Shown: piece by piece, positions 39,801 through 45,600 of the stretch
Layout of the letters: every line of letters starts with the position of its first letter
How positions within the stretch are numbered: the first letter of the stretch is position 1
From: Nereocystis luetkeana
Lineage: Eukaryota; Sar; Phaeophyceae; Laminariales; Laminariaceae
Direction: 5' to 3'
DNA: 64,000 nucleotides
Assembly (NCBI GenBank): GCA_031213475.1
Contig: JARUPZ010000007.1
Span: 10,501,458-10,565,457 of the forward strand
Program-made: the position numbers and the translations under genes
The notes under the pieces: model-generated
Database searches by the model: none
What the model was told of the DNA's origin: nothing
What the model saw: the letters and a program-made list of their open reading frames with translations, nothing else

Positions 39801-41304
39801 CACAATGGTTTATTCGAAGCCGTTATTGATAGGAGCACCTCTGACCCGCCTGTCTGGGAATGGCGCACGCGAACATACGTTCACAGATCGCTTGCAGAGA
39901 ACAACACCCCACAGTGAAAAATAAAACCCTGCCTGATGTATGCGAGTATCGTTCGGTTACACGGTACCGAACGCACCTGGTACAGCAGTAGAGCATCGTT
40001 CGATGTAAGATACTGATGTACGTACGATGCTTTGATGAACCACGCCTGGTAGCTCGTAATAACAGCTGCTTTCCAATAGTGATTCTACAGGCCGTATCGC
40101 CGTCTGAAAATCTGTACAGAGGAGAATACCAGATGCGACGAGGTTCCACCCGGAATAGCAAAAGCGAACGACGCTATGCGGATCGAAGAAATGCGGGGGT
40201 CCTCGAAGACAGCACGTCGAGTACTGCTCATACCCGCATGATTTCCTCACCGAGAGGCCACTACTACCCCTTTTGTGACCCTGTGTGCGTACTTACTTAA
40301 GATAGACGCGAGAATTTCGATACGATATACTGTACCATCAGGCTAGCAGGAGCGAGCAGCGGTAAGTATTACCATGTTGCGCGTGTGTCGTGCAGCTTCT
40401 TAGCGTTCCTGTTCGAACACATCCACTCAACACCCCTGCAACCCAGCTTGCGTGCTTCTTGAGACCGATACTGTAATTATCATACCGACACACTTCTCGA
40501 CAAGTTTCCTTCTCGAGTTTCAAAGGGGTTACAGCAGTAATACTGGCACGTACAGTAGACATACCAAACACGACAGGTAAACGAACGATACTCACCGACA
40601 CCTCCGTCTTCTCTCTAATCTTTTTTTCGCCCCACGCTTGAAGCACACAACGCAGGCTTTCTCGTGCCCTTCTCCCTCCGGGAACGCCCAGCGTAGAGAT
40701 GCACGTCGCCAACAGATCGTCGAAGCCGTCGCAGCTGGTGTCAGGGGAATCGACGCATGCGCTTGGTTCTGGCTTTGTTGGTGCGGTGGACGCAGCGGGA
40801 GCCCGTGGCAGAAGGGGCGACACAAGAATCTCCGCTGCTACTGCTGTATCGGTCCTTGCCGACCTCGAGAAAGCAGAGACGATCTTGGCTGAGCTGTACG
40901 GTGTTCGCGATGAAAAAAGGTGGGTTGCGTACGAGTATATATGAACAGAAACAGACCGGAAGACGAGACTGCTGTGTGATTGAGAGCGAGTCGTTTGGTG
41001 CGCCAACAGGTTGCACCTGATGCACGTACTGCTGTACCAGGAATGTAAAATACGTGCGAGTACGAGTATGAATATGAAAAAAACGCTACGGGCGTTAAAA
41101 ACTGGCATCGCCGACAGAACCTCGAAGCTTTCAGCTACGTTATGGAGTGCGTCGAGAGTTTAAGAGAAAACGCCGCACACCCTACCTGGTGCCGTGCCTG
41201 GTCTTCCTGCTGAAGGTTCTAGACCCGCCAGGCTGGCTTCCGACGAACCCGCCCGCCAGTGGATAGCACTGGTTCGCCATCGCTGTCCGAGCAAGCCCCT
41301 CCAT
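899..41304 (-). CDS. Multi-exon coiled-coil / IQ-motif protein gene
   Basis: I do not recognise a named family. Proposed exons, 5' to 3' on the minus strand: 41304-41186, 40893-40596, 39194-39140, 38275-38050, 37158-37047, 34972-34847, 33050-32888, 30595-30432, 28025-27828, 17422-17309, 11469-11371, 9480-9412, 5671-5513, 4522-4397, 2122-1955, 1521-1372 and perhaps 991-899. Each was found as an open, codon-like stretch between an AG acceptor and a GT donor (except the 4522-4397 exon, whose donor is unclear). The phases join correctly all along, including the non-zero joins (2 at 41186/40893, 1 at 39140/38275, 2 at 38050/37158, 1 at 32888/30595). Together they give about 812 residues. The middle is rich in Glu, Lys, Arg, Ala and Leu in heptad-like order (coiled coil). 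The later part has calmodulin-binding IQ-like segments (ALMIQRAFK; RCQRAAREWLACRAAR). Such a layout is common in cytoskeletal, centrosomal or flagellar proteins, but that role is inference. The INSIG gene lies in its largest intron on the other strand. Least certain are the ends and the 28.0-17.4 kb join. Confidence 0.72.
1060..1345. repeat. Tandem ~60-base repeat with hairpin words
   Basis: Four to five copies of GCGATTGATCCTTTTAATGC followed by a small inverted repeat of the type AAGCACAGCAGTTAGCTGTGCTT and an A or T run. The unit is about 60 bases and decays towards 1340. Confidence 0.8.
1372..1521 (-). CDS. Coiled-coil/IQ gene, exon 16
   Basis: A 50-codon exon, phase 0 at both ends, between TCAACCAG and gtaggt. 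It reads FDSADDLRGSTVPSAKRLAI IRSTLKTKFAHHSQ and ends NRLIGEK. The flanking intron carries an ACGC dinucleotide-type repeat just upstream of the acceptor. Confidence 0.58.
1628..1832. repeat. Telomere-like GGTTAGGGTT tandem block
   Basis: At least eight copies of GGTTAGGG or close variants are interspersed with TTGGTCTGATTGGCTT in a unit of roughly 50-60 bases. It is not a pure telomere array, so an interstitial or subtelomere-derived minisatellite is the likely reading. Confidence 0.75.
1955..2122 (-). CDS. Coiled-coil/IQ gene, exon 15
   Basis: A 56-codon exon, phase 0 at both ends, between AACCACAG and gtacaa. It reads AKTRSLVARIDRLETMLEKQ RKTDKAQRVLAARSMLRRRS and ends GSDGAPRGSKKLAQ. A coiled-coil segment is followed by a basic, flexible tail. 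Confidence 0.62.
2225..2765 (-). repeat. Dispersed repeat R1, long copy
   Basis: The block from 2240 to 2760 matches the one at 21961-22470 over its whole length with many substitutions. It includes the part GACCCTCGCATCCCTACAA next to a poly(G) run, the GCGAAGCGCCGTGAGGTGT core, and a further 300 bases ending CCAACCGACGCCAACCCAACCT. No transposase frame is seen. Non-autonomous interspersed element. Confidence 0.75.
3688..3792. mobile_element. MITE, TTACGGGGGACC family, copy 1
   Basis: Perfect 25-base-plus terminal inverted repeats (TTACGGGGGACCATAGTTAA ... reverse complement) surround about 50 internal AT-rich bases (AAATATTGTCAGTAAAATGG). No coding capacity. This is one of about 11 copies in the window. 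Confidence 0.88.
4010..4205. repeat. Tandem CTATTGGACTACAGTAGC repeat
   Basis: An 18-base unit repeated about six times, broken by two copies of a CGAAAGAAGAAGAAAGCCTC segment. The reverse complement of the unit recurs at 6510-6583. Confidence 0.8.
4397..4522 (-). CDS. Coiled-coil/IQ gene, exon 14 (end unclear)
   Basis: After GTGTACCAG it reads IRRALGDELDRAKRVWLKHA then IRSGKDSHIHGQWRELKARF, a basic helical segment that follows naturally from the IQ region. It then runs into a run of 16 C (minus strand). No convincing donor is seen at that point; a phase-0 site GCT|gtgcgt at 4307 would extend the exon across the homopolymer. Confidence 0.52.
5513..5671 (-). CDS. Coiled-coil/IQ gene, exon 13, IQ-like region
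   Basis: It starts after GCTCACAAG and reads ATEKIRWFLTTGNGGAKARP, RMVIRAFVYHVKRCQRAARE, WLACRAARFVRTA. The aromatic and Arg spacing (VIRAFVYHVKRCQRAAR) resembles tandem IQ motifs and continues the IQ segment of the previous exon. Donor GCG|gtcagc is used here because it keeps phase 0. The nearby AG|gttcgt (exon end 5529) is a stronger site but would leave phase 2, unsupported downstream. Confidence 0.58.
5700..5812. repeat. GTG/GGT simple repeat
   Basis: An imperfect trinucleotide run. The long open frames on both strands here are a consequence of low complexity. Confidence 0.8.
6510..6583. repeat. Tandem GCTACTGTAGTCCAATAG repeat
   Basis: Four units, the reverse complement of the 18-base repeat at 4010-4205. 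The flanking GTTTTTGGGCGATCAACGTT is also shared in inverse orientation, so both belong to one larger inverted duplication. Confidence 0.75.
6661..6765. mobile_element. MITE, TTACGGGGGACC family, copy 2
   Basis: 105 bases with TTACGGGGGACCATAGTTAA ends, flanked by TA on both sides (6659-6660 and 6766-6767). The TA duplication is the hallmark of Tc1/mariner-type insertion. Confidence 0.9.
6899..7003. mobile_element. MITE, TTACGGGGGACC family, copy 3
   Basis: It lies 133 bases from copy 2, is nearly identical in sequence, and is again flanked by TA. Close spacing and high identity suggest recent or local insertion. Confidence 0.9.
8911..9153. repeat. (TCGGG)n satellite
   Basis: About 48 almost perfect copies of the pentamer TCGGG in about 243 bases. 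It can be read in several frames as RVGSG or PDPTR repeats, which are artefacts. A small relative with a similar flank (GACCCGACCC) lies at 38505-38545. Confidence 0.95.
9412..9480 (-). CDS. Coiled-coil/IQ gene, exon 12 with IQ-like motif
   Basis: It reads LSAQRKEDRRQGEAALMIQR AFK and ends at AAG|gtgaca. IQRAF matches the start of an IQ calmodulin-binding motif. The acceptor (GGCTTAAAG) is not strong; CGGCCCAG, twelve bases further in, is an alternative. Confidence 0.5.
10842..10947. mobile_element. MITE, TTACGGGGGACC family, decayed copy
   Basis: The ends are CCGGGGACCAGAGCGAATAG and TTTACTATGGTCCCCCGGAA with the typical centre (CTGACAATATTTGGTCCTA). The left arm is mutated. Confidence 0.7.
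11371..11469 (-). CDS. Coiled-coil/IQ gene, exon 11
   Basis: A 33-codon exon between CTTTGCAG and gtaagc reads ELLTKNSDRKRAALEAATLL then ACQQGLLEATMLV. It is helical and phase 0 on both sides. Confidence 0.62.
12089..12207. mobile_element. MITE, divergent copy with TTAATA insertion
   Basis: The ends are TATGGGGGGGAATATTAACC and TTATGTTCCCCCCTGTATAG. The centre TTTTTACTATTAATAAGTAT has six extra bases (TTAATA) after TA compared with sister copies (TTTTTACTAACAAT). Confidence 0.6.
13662..13760. mobile_element. MITE, TTACGGGGGACC family, right arm shortened
   Basis: The left end CACGGGGGACCATAGCAATT and the centre are intact. The right arm reads CCTATTTACTCCCGTAATAG, so part of the arm is deleted. 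Confidence 0.7.
13923..14978 (-). CDS. Low-complexity open frame, possible extra exon
   Basis: A stop-free stretch of about 1 kb on the minus strand ends at a possible phase-0 donor, ATG|gtgcgt. The product would be rich in Gly, Arg, Ser, Pro and Thr. It has about eight repeats of the type SRTPG near its N-terminus (14730-14850), a Gly run coded by GGC/GGT repeats (14575-14620), and Glu/Asp/Gly blocks. It lies between two exons of the coiled-coil gene on the same strand, so it may be an additional or alternative exon, but I found no phase-0 acceptor at its start. The plus strand is also open here because the sequence is simple and GC-rich. Coding status is open. Confidence 0.33.
15028..15062. 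repeat. (ACGT)n microsatellite
   Basis: Nearly nine copies of the self-complementary tetramer ACGT. Confidence 0.9.
16835..16990 (-). repeat. Dispersed repeat R3
   Basis: It shares the segment GGGAGGAGGGACGACACCCG / TTGTCCAGAAGGCCGGTAAA with 31035-31110 and, inverted, with 44560-44620 and 46050-46110. Confidence 0.65.
17309..17422 (-). CDS. Coiled-coil/IQ gene, exon 10
   Basis: A 38-codon exon, phase 0 on both sides, between TTTAACAG and gtgagc. It reads VQLTLKRLKTLEANEVVAFD then EDAPIASKKAAQKLTNFR. It is 10.4 kb from the previous recognised exon, and that intron contains the INSIG gene. Confidence 0.6.
18599..24780 (+). CDS. INSIG-family membrane protein with plastid-type presequence
   Basis: Six exons: 18599-19053, 19772-19835, 22807-22884, 23505-23663, 23896-23970, 24691-24780, giving 306 residues. 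All joins keep frame; the first splits a Trp codon (TG|G), the rest are phase 0. INSIG hallmarks: TTDWWVPPLFAVAGAGIGGL (exons 1-2), SPAWRDVFLTISVFSFQYYL and SGLL (3-4), ERVFTVFDGTRAGLWVSIAT (4), and LYVYNGADIWGVNSWIP joined to VVYFCGGPAVGNLARA (5-6). Four to six hydrophobic segments follow. In animals and yeast INSIG proteins sit in the ER membrane and control sterol synthesis. Here residues 1-24 form a signal peptide, then SEAFVAAPA, an ASAFAP-like motif with Phe at +1, and a Ser/Arg/Ala-rich stretch. In stramenopile algae that marks plastid import. Exon 4 could alternatively end at 23711 (DPK), but ending at 23663 gives the better family match (GPLIE-VLLVN). Exon 1 contains a poly-Ala run from GCT repeats. 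Function in this organism is unknown. Confidence 0.88.
18818..18852 (+). repeat. GCT trinucleotide run inside INSIG exon 1
   Basis: It codes for an Ala-rich stretch (EAAAPAAAAAAASS) in the presequence-to-domain linker. Length variation here would keep the frame. Confidence 0.85.
20441..20703. mobile_element. MITE copy split by a second foldback element
   Basis: The left part (CATAGTAAATAGGGCCAAATA, 20452-20478) and right part (20628-20703) are the two halves of a TTACGGGGGACC-family MITE whose left tip is decayed. Between them sits a separate palindromic element, and the right half has an additional CCAGGTA insertion. Confidence 0.7.
20479..20627. mobile_element. Palindromic element nested in a MITE
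   Basis: About 148 bases with inverted ends GGGTCGATCTTAACGAGG / CCTCGTTAAGATTGACTC and an inner foldback of GGTATTTTCC-type words. It is bounded by TA (20477-20478 and 20628-20629), so it probably also targets TA. No coding capacity. Confidence 0.7.
21740..21955 (-). repeat. Dispersed repeat R1, short copy
   Basis: It carries the R1 core from CATGCATGGCCGTGGTCGTA to GACGCGGACTTGCATATGGA, adjoining a G run at 21728. Confidence 0.75.
21961..22475 (-). repeat. Dispersed repeat R1, long copy
   Basis: Homologous over about 500 bases to 2240-2760, ending TATATAGGGGGGG, and followed at once by the first 80 bases of another R1 copy (22478-22545). Head-to-tail arrangement as in the 50-52 kb array. 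Confidence 0.78.
22953..23000. repeat. CAG trinucleotide repeat
   Basis: About 13 CAG/TAG units in INSIG intron 3. Confidence 0.85.
24781..27634. other. Stretch with no recognised gene
   Basis: Between the INSIG stop and the next MITE, mostly inside the 28.0-17.4 kb intron of the coiled-coil gene. I see short open frames on both strands but no convincing splice-bounded exon. A foldback copy lies at 27045-27147. Confidence 0.5.
27045..27147. mobile_element. Foldback element, CTGCAGTCCCGTTTTGGG family
   Basis: Arms: GTTAGTGCTTGCTGCAGTTC on the left, and TTCCCGAAACGGGACTGCAACACTAA-type sequence on the right around TTTCTAAGTAGTTTG. It ends AATAGGTTAA. Same layout as copies at 46.3, 47.6 and 62.1 kb. 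Confidence 0.65.
27635..27739. mobile_element. MITE, TTACGGGGGACC family
   Basis: A full-length copy with the AGTAAATAGGACC subtype of arm, flanked by TA on the left and TA one base further on the right. Confidence 0.88.
27828..28025 (-). CDS. Coiled-coil/IQ gene, exon 9 (3' border uncertain)
   Basis: After the acceptor ACAACAG it reads AQQLQRDVMKMQEATEIKMR ELREAPQ, clearly helical, then a Pro/Arg/Ser-rich part. The donor CCC|gtaaga at 27827 keeps phase 0 for the next exon. Other donors at 27916 (gtgctt) or 27933 (gtcatg) would end it earlier in another phase and need an extra exon. Confidence 0.52.
28850..28953. mobile_element. MITE, TTACGGGGGACC family
   Basis: A full-length copy, AGTAAATAGG subtype, with a longer G run in the left arm and CCCCTGTAA at the right end. 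TA lies on the left side. Confidence 0.85.
30432..30595 (-). CDS. Coiled-coil/IQ gene, exon 8
   Basis: It starts CCGCACAG|TC and ends AAG|gtgggg. It reads ATAEVQRLRELLKEERERSA then AAWGSKIGRAAPLANVRGIF and EEGHRLVQAKMKIK. Two helices flank a short linker. Phase 1 in, phase 0 out. Confidence 0.68.
30800..30945. repeat. AT-rich (TA)n microsatellite region
   Basis: TA-dinucleotide runs with GGTATATATAT words; TACCTGGTA at 30807-30815. Similar tracts lie at 7186-7235, 31136-31204 and 33503-33525. Confidence 0.85.
30935..31130 (-). repeat. Dispersed repeat R3
   Basis: Starts AGCGGAAAGCGCGAGAGCGT and continues with AAAATCGACGAGCAGTGGGA, GGGAGAAGGGACGACACCTG and GGTTGTCCAGAAGATCG. It is the reverse complement of the 44.6-kb copy. 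Confidence 0.75.
32063..32116. repeat. CTG trinucleotide repeat
   Basis: About 18 units of CTG/CTA. Not part of any supported exon. Confidence 0.9.
32270..32665 (+). repeat. Dispersed repeat R1, one copy plus partial copies
   Basis: R1 core in plus orientation (CGCAAGCGGTTCTTAGTACG, CACCTCACGGCGCTTCGCCC, ATTGCAGGGATGCGAGGGTC, GGCCACGCATGATATCGAGT), then two shorter pieces each ending in a C run (32574, 32666). Confidence 0.75.
32888..33050 (-). CDS. Coiled-coil/IQ gene, exon 7
   Basis: The acceptor is GGTGTCAG and the donor G|gtgaga (phase 1). The peptide LHEALLDASRQRARRIEADA, RLMEKRAGEAARETVKEDVV, SSQKAAEETRARLA is a long coiled-coil stretch. The phase-1 end is matched by the phase-1 start of the next exon 2.3 kb away, a good argument that the two are spliced together. 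Confidence 0.7.
33085..33250 (-). repeat. Dispersed repeat R1, copy beside exon 7
   Basis: R1 core immediately upstream (gene sense) of the 33050-32888 exon of the coiled-coil gene, truncated at GTGGGGTGTGCGGGG. Confidence 0.75.
34847..34972 (-). CDS. Coiled-coil/IQ gene, exon 6
   Basis: A 42-codon exon, phase 0 at both ends, between GCTGACCAG and gtgtgt. It reads VLTEGLASLGLVRGVPDGEF then HACVSALRDRAEEAGKGFLS. It is less charged than its neighbours but open, and bounded by good splice sites. Confidence 0.55.
35550..35865. repeat. Degenerate GACGTCAACGGACAAGACGG repeats
   Basis: About 15 imperfect copies of a purine-rich unit of about 20 bases; eight still contain CGTCA or GACGTCA. The open plus-strand frame across it (KTDDVNGQDGRTS-like) is most likely a by-product of the repeat. 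Confidence 0.8.
37047..37158 (-). CDS. Coiled-coil/IQ gene, exon 5
   Basis: The acceptor is GTGCAG|T and the donor CAG|gtaact. The coded peptide, LGSVAIQERCQAELHRRLQE then TQERLAAAKKEAADLRQ, is a clear amphipathic helix with Leu/Ala at heptad positions. It starts in phase 2 and ends in phase 0, matching both neighbours. Confidence 0.68.
38050..38275 (-). CDS. Coiled-coil/IQ gene, exon 4
   Basis: This exon contains VSTTEEALLAVRNAKISIRE, LERVLDEERAGAARAAQKAA and AEALAYREEGQG, a strongly helical, charged pattern typical of coiled coil. It ends GCGAG|gttcgt in phase 2, and the next exon supplies the single T needed. An alternative start at the GTA after CCTGCAG (38250 region) would also be in frame. 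Confidence 0.65.
39140..39194 (-). CDS. Coiled-coil/IQ gene, exon 3
   Basis: A 55-base exon between GCCAG and gtgagg reads VESSQHKERLVGLAEAAA and ends in phase 1. It joins in phase with the following exon if that one uses the TTTAATTAG acceptor at 38276. Confidence 0.55.
40596..40893 (-). CDS. Coiled-coil/IQ gene, exon 2
   Basis: The acceptor is CGTACAG|C and the donor TCG|gtgagt (phase 0). The exon reads SAKIVSAFSRSARTDTAVAA, then a Pro/Ala/Ser linker, then a helical segment with GFDDLLATCISTLGVPGGRR and LRCVLQAWGEKKIREKTEVS. The helical part is compositionally like the later exons. The phase-2 start fits the proposed first exon. Confidence 0.62.
41186..41304 (-). CDS. Coiled-coil/IQ gene, putative first exon
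   Basis: An ATG at 41304 opens MEGLARTAMANQCYPLAGGF; a second in-frame ATG at 41280 could be the real start. The exon ends ACCAG|gtaggg in phase 2, which is what the next exon needs: AG plus C restores a Ser codon. The N-terminus is Gly/Ser/Arg-rich, without an obvious signal peptide or membrane segment. The choice as first exon rests on the Met and the phase match only. Confidence 0.5.
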
Positions 41305-42631
41305 AGGCGCTTGTCTATCGTTACTAATATTAATAGCTGCCATCGCCGTACAACAGCAGCCGGCGAGCTACTTATTTATACGGTCGTAGGGGGAGTCCCT
41401 GTCACCCAGTGTTTATCGGAGAGGTGCGATAGGTAGGTGTCAAGCCGACGACTCTGTAATCTCGTTGAAAGAGCGTCTGTGGTGAGGTAACCTGGCGCTA
41501 TAGCTGATTCGAGCACGAGTACACACGCCTATTGATAGTGAAATCTCGACGAGAATGAAGGCATGACTATTTTAATTTGGAAAATACGAAAACTCGTTAA
41601 CCGGTATTCTTGATCAACAAAAGCGTTTCGCTACTGCGAGTACGAGTACATGCGACACATCTGAGTTATGCGTACTTTTGAAAGTGCCAATCGACCTGCG
41701 CAGATCGTTGATCCGCGATAATTTTCCGTCGATGTGGCGATCAGACAGCGGTGGTTGTTGTCACTCGATGACTATGTGAGGGGCACACCGCCAGTACAGT
41801 ACGCCAACAAGACGGTGATGAACAGACCCCCACCGTTTCGTACTACATAGTCAAGATTACGACACCAACTACAACTACTGTCAATCTCATCGGAATCAAC
41901 GTCACATAGCGCATCGTGCATCATGTATGCATGCATCGTGGTGGGGCGTCTATTTCATTCACTCTGAGTTGTGTTTTTTTTTGTGTCGTTGTCCACCGGT
42001 CTAAAACAACGGCTGCCTGCGCACGACGACGTCGTCATACATCATCGAAAATATATAGACGCCGTTACAAACGAAACGGCGGTGCCATAACGGCAAAAAT
42101 ATTTTAGGAAACCCTGGTTTGCACCATCTGCAAAAGACTACAGGTTTTATCTTCACGTCGACCGACTCGCGCTCCAGCGCAAAGCGCAAACAGCTCTAAG
42201 CAGCGCAACCCCCGGGACGCTCGCGGAAGCTGCAATGCCGACCTATAATGAGGTGAGGCGAAAAGTGCAGCAGGTGGAAATTGCAACCCACCTGATTCGA
42301 CTCCTCTTTTGTTCCTGCACCGAAAAAATTACATGATGTGGAATCTGGATTGCTGTAGAAAAGCACCGCAACTTCCAATTGCGGTGTTTCGCCGCAAGCG
42401 AAAGCACGCGTCCGAGGCTCAGCCAGCTGAGATTCGGCACGGAGATAAATTCGATTCGCGACAAGAACCCCCCTCTTGTTGGGAGCGAACGGTCCTCCGC
42501 CCCCGCCGTTCCGCCGGTCATTGCGTCGCTGCCCGCAACCAGTCAGTTTTGTTCCTGACAGGTCCCTCCCTCGATGATGAAGAGACCCTCGGATTTTTCA
42601 CTCGACCTTTCTTTTTGTTTTGTCTGTCCAA
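41305..42631. promoter_or_regulatory. Divergent intergenic region, coiled-coil gene / histone H1
   Basis: The 1.3 kb between the two proposed start codons must hold both promoters if both starts are right. I see no clear TATA box. The H1 side (42.42-42.63 kb) is GC-rich, then T-rich just before the ATG. No exon was recognised here. Confidence 0.45.
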
Positions 42632-45600
42632 ATGCTAAACAAACCACGGGAGCAGATGGCGTTCGAGGCAATCCTCACCCTGAAAGAGCGGAGCGGCTCT
42701 AGCGTGCAGGCTATCAAGAAGTGCATTGTCACCAAGTACCCCGACCTCGCCTTCGCCCCGCACCAGCTGCGCAGCGCGCTCAAGAAGGGGACGTCCACGG
42801 AGAAGTTCATCAAGGTACGATATAAACGTCGGGCGATATTACTACTCTTGCCACGCGAAGGGAGCACCAGCCCACGTGGCCCCGGGCGTGGCTTGATGTG
42901 ATGGCCTCGATTTGTGTATTATTTTGTGTCTTTTTTTTGTAGACCCCTCCATATTTTCCGGTCTTGTGCGCGGGGTTGATTGGCGCTGGCCGACAAAGAA
43001 AGCAGTGCCGCCGCCACAGCATCTATGCTCTGGTGCGCTCCGAGCAAAGGCGAGGAGACCCCCGCTCCCGTTGCTGACTGTTGCCGTGGTTAGGGCGGGG
43101 CGGGGCGGGGCGGGGCGATAGATGCCTGTGATTGGACGCGAGCCACACGAAGATTTTTACCAGGTGTGTTTCTTGTCGTCAGTCACTATTAATACTACTG
43201 CTGTGGTATCATATATATGGTCCCGAGTATAGGCGGCTGTTTTCCATTGTTGAGTTTTCGGCCTGTGGTCGCTCGCTCGCTCGCTCGCTGGCTGGATGCA
43301 ATTGGCCCCTACAGCAGTATTAATAGTAGTAAATTCTTATTTCAACGGCGGGAGAAGATCAAGCTTGAAGGCGATCGACACACACACGATAAGCAGGCGC
43401 CACCGGCACCTCGGTGTCCGTCGCAACCAGAACGGGTTGCCGCCAAACGCGCAACCGACGGAGGGAGGAGTGTGATTTGTATCATCTCCAGCAGCAGCGC
43501 ATCCCGCAAAAAGGAAGGGCCTCGTCGCCGAGGCTATGAGACTCTCGTGGTGGCAGGCTGCTACGGGTACAAGTTACAAACAGCAGGAGCAAAAACTGCA
43601 AAAATTGGGTTCCCCTCCCCCCCTTTTTTTTGCGGTCTTTTTTCTCTGTTTTCTCATGGAAATGTGCCAAACGGCTACATCCGAATGCGCATAAAGCCTG
43701 TACTTGCAGGCATAATGCATACCAGGTACGTCCGAAAAAGTAAGGGCCGTTTGGATAGCTATATATAGCAATATCCAAACGGTTCTTTCCTTTCCGGACA
43801 GATTGGTACTTCGTGGAAAACTACCAGGTGTAAAAAAAAAAGTTCACCAGTCTCAGGCAAAGAAAACGAGTGAACGTGCTGAAATATGTCGAATTGAGTG
43901 ATGTATGTTGAGCCACACAAACCTACCACACCCGGTACAGCACCACACCCGGTACAGCAGTATGCACCTTATGATATCACACGGGGTGGTAAGACAACAC
44001 CCCTCCCCCTGGGACGAATTTTCCTTCCGAGCCGGTTTTCGCGAAAATAACGGGGGCACACCGAACCACAATAGGGGTGGGCTTTCTGCTGTAGCGAATA
44101 TCTCGCTGAGACCTTTCCACAGGCGGCGCAGCGCTCGGCGTTAGTACCGCTGTCCCCGTTCCTCAAGAGATAAATAAATAAGCTTCAGAAATTCGTCCTA
44201 TTTATAGCGGGTGTGTTGACTCTGCGCGCTCCGTGTTGTTCGTTAGCGGAGCAGATTAACGAAGAAAGAGAGCGCGACTTTTCCTCCGGCAGTAGTTTCG
44301 ATGCTTGCTGTACATTCGACCTCCGAGGGCGCTCGAAATTGATCAGATCATCTACCGATTCCAGATGCAGTTACTCCGGCAAGCTCAGGCGACGGCGATC
44401 CAGTGGTCCCAACGGAGATGCGTAACATCTGTTGCAGTGTACTTTTGTGCTTTTATCTATTTGTTTGTTTATTTATTTATTTATTCATTTGTTATCTTCA
44501 CTTTTTACTGCTGTCCATCTTAAAAAACTCGTACAAGGTTTTATCCTCAGCGATCTTCTGGACAAGCCGCGGTCACAGGTGTCAGTCCCTTCGTCCCTTC
44601 TCCCCCCCGGTATGATACGTATCGACATTTTTGTCGCGCAGAGGGTTCAGCATTCCCACTGCTCGTCGATTTTCATCGATCGTTGCTAACTCACGCTCTC
44701 GCGCTTTCCGCTAATCATATTTTTTCGCAAGAAAAAAGTCCTTACCGTACGAGTACGAGTATGCACTCGGTGAGACTCGAACCCACGAGATTGATCTTAG
44801 TAGGCACGCGAATTACGTACCAAGCCACCATGGACGCCCGCTACTGCTTTGCTGTATGAGTACAAACTGTGCTGTATGAGTACAAACACTGAGGGTTTTT
44901 TTTTCAGTTTTTCAATACATAGTCCCGAATGAAAATCCTGCGACGACGTTATCGGACGATGAAAGATGATACACGATGTAAACGACGATCGGCGATGCTC
45001 GGAATATTTAGCACTGGAGGGATTACGTCGAGGTGCTTTCGAGAGGAGGGATGTGCTACTTGTGCACACCTTGTATGGTACTCTGCCGGAATACGTGTCC
45101 ACATAAGTTGTACCAGTACCCCTCTATATAAGCTGCAACGGGAGCTATAGGTTAAATTGACAGACGACACGAGAACGTGGAAGTGTGGTGAGCTTAGGCT
45201 TTATTTCTACCAATCCGCCGGAGGTTGAAAAAAAAAAGAAGGAAAAAAGTACCCTTCTAGGATATAGAACTTGGACAAACACTGGGTGTAGTGATGTAGT
45301 TGGGTAGGACTGATGTAGTTGGGTAAGAATAAGGTTAAATGTGAAAACAACACACACGTTCGACAGAAGCAAGAGAAGTGCCTCCGTGCGCCAATACTGG
45401 TGCTCTCTGTGCGTATCCGTTGGAAAGCGAAGCAGCAGCAGCAGTATTACTGTAATAGCAGCAGTAGCAGCACTACTGGTGTAGCAGCAGCACTACAGCA
45501 GTAGTATCAGCAGCTGCACTACAGTGTAGCAGCAACAGCAGCAAGGCAGCACAACAAAGCAAAAGGCAGCGGCCGGCCTAAAACTATAATCTGCTGTTTA

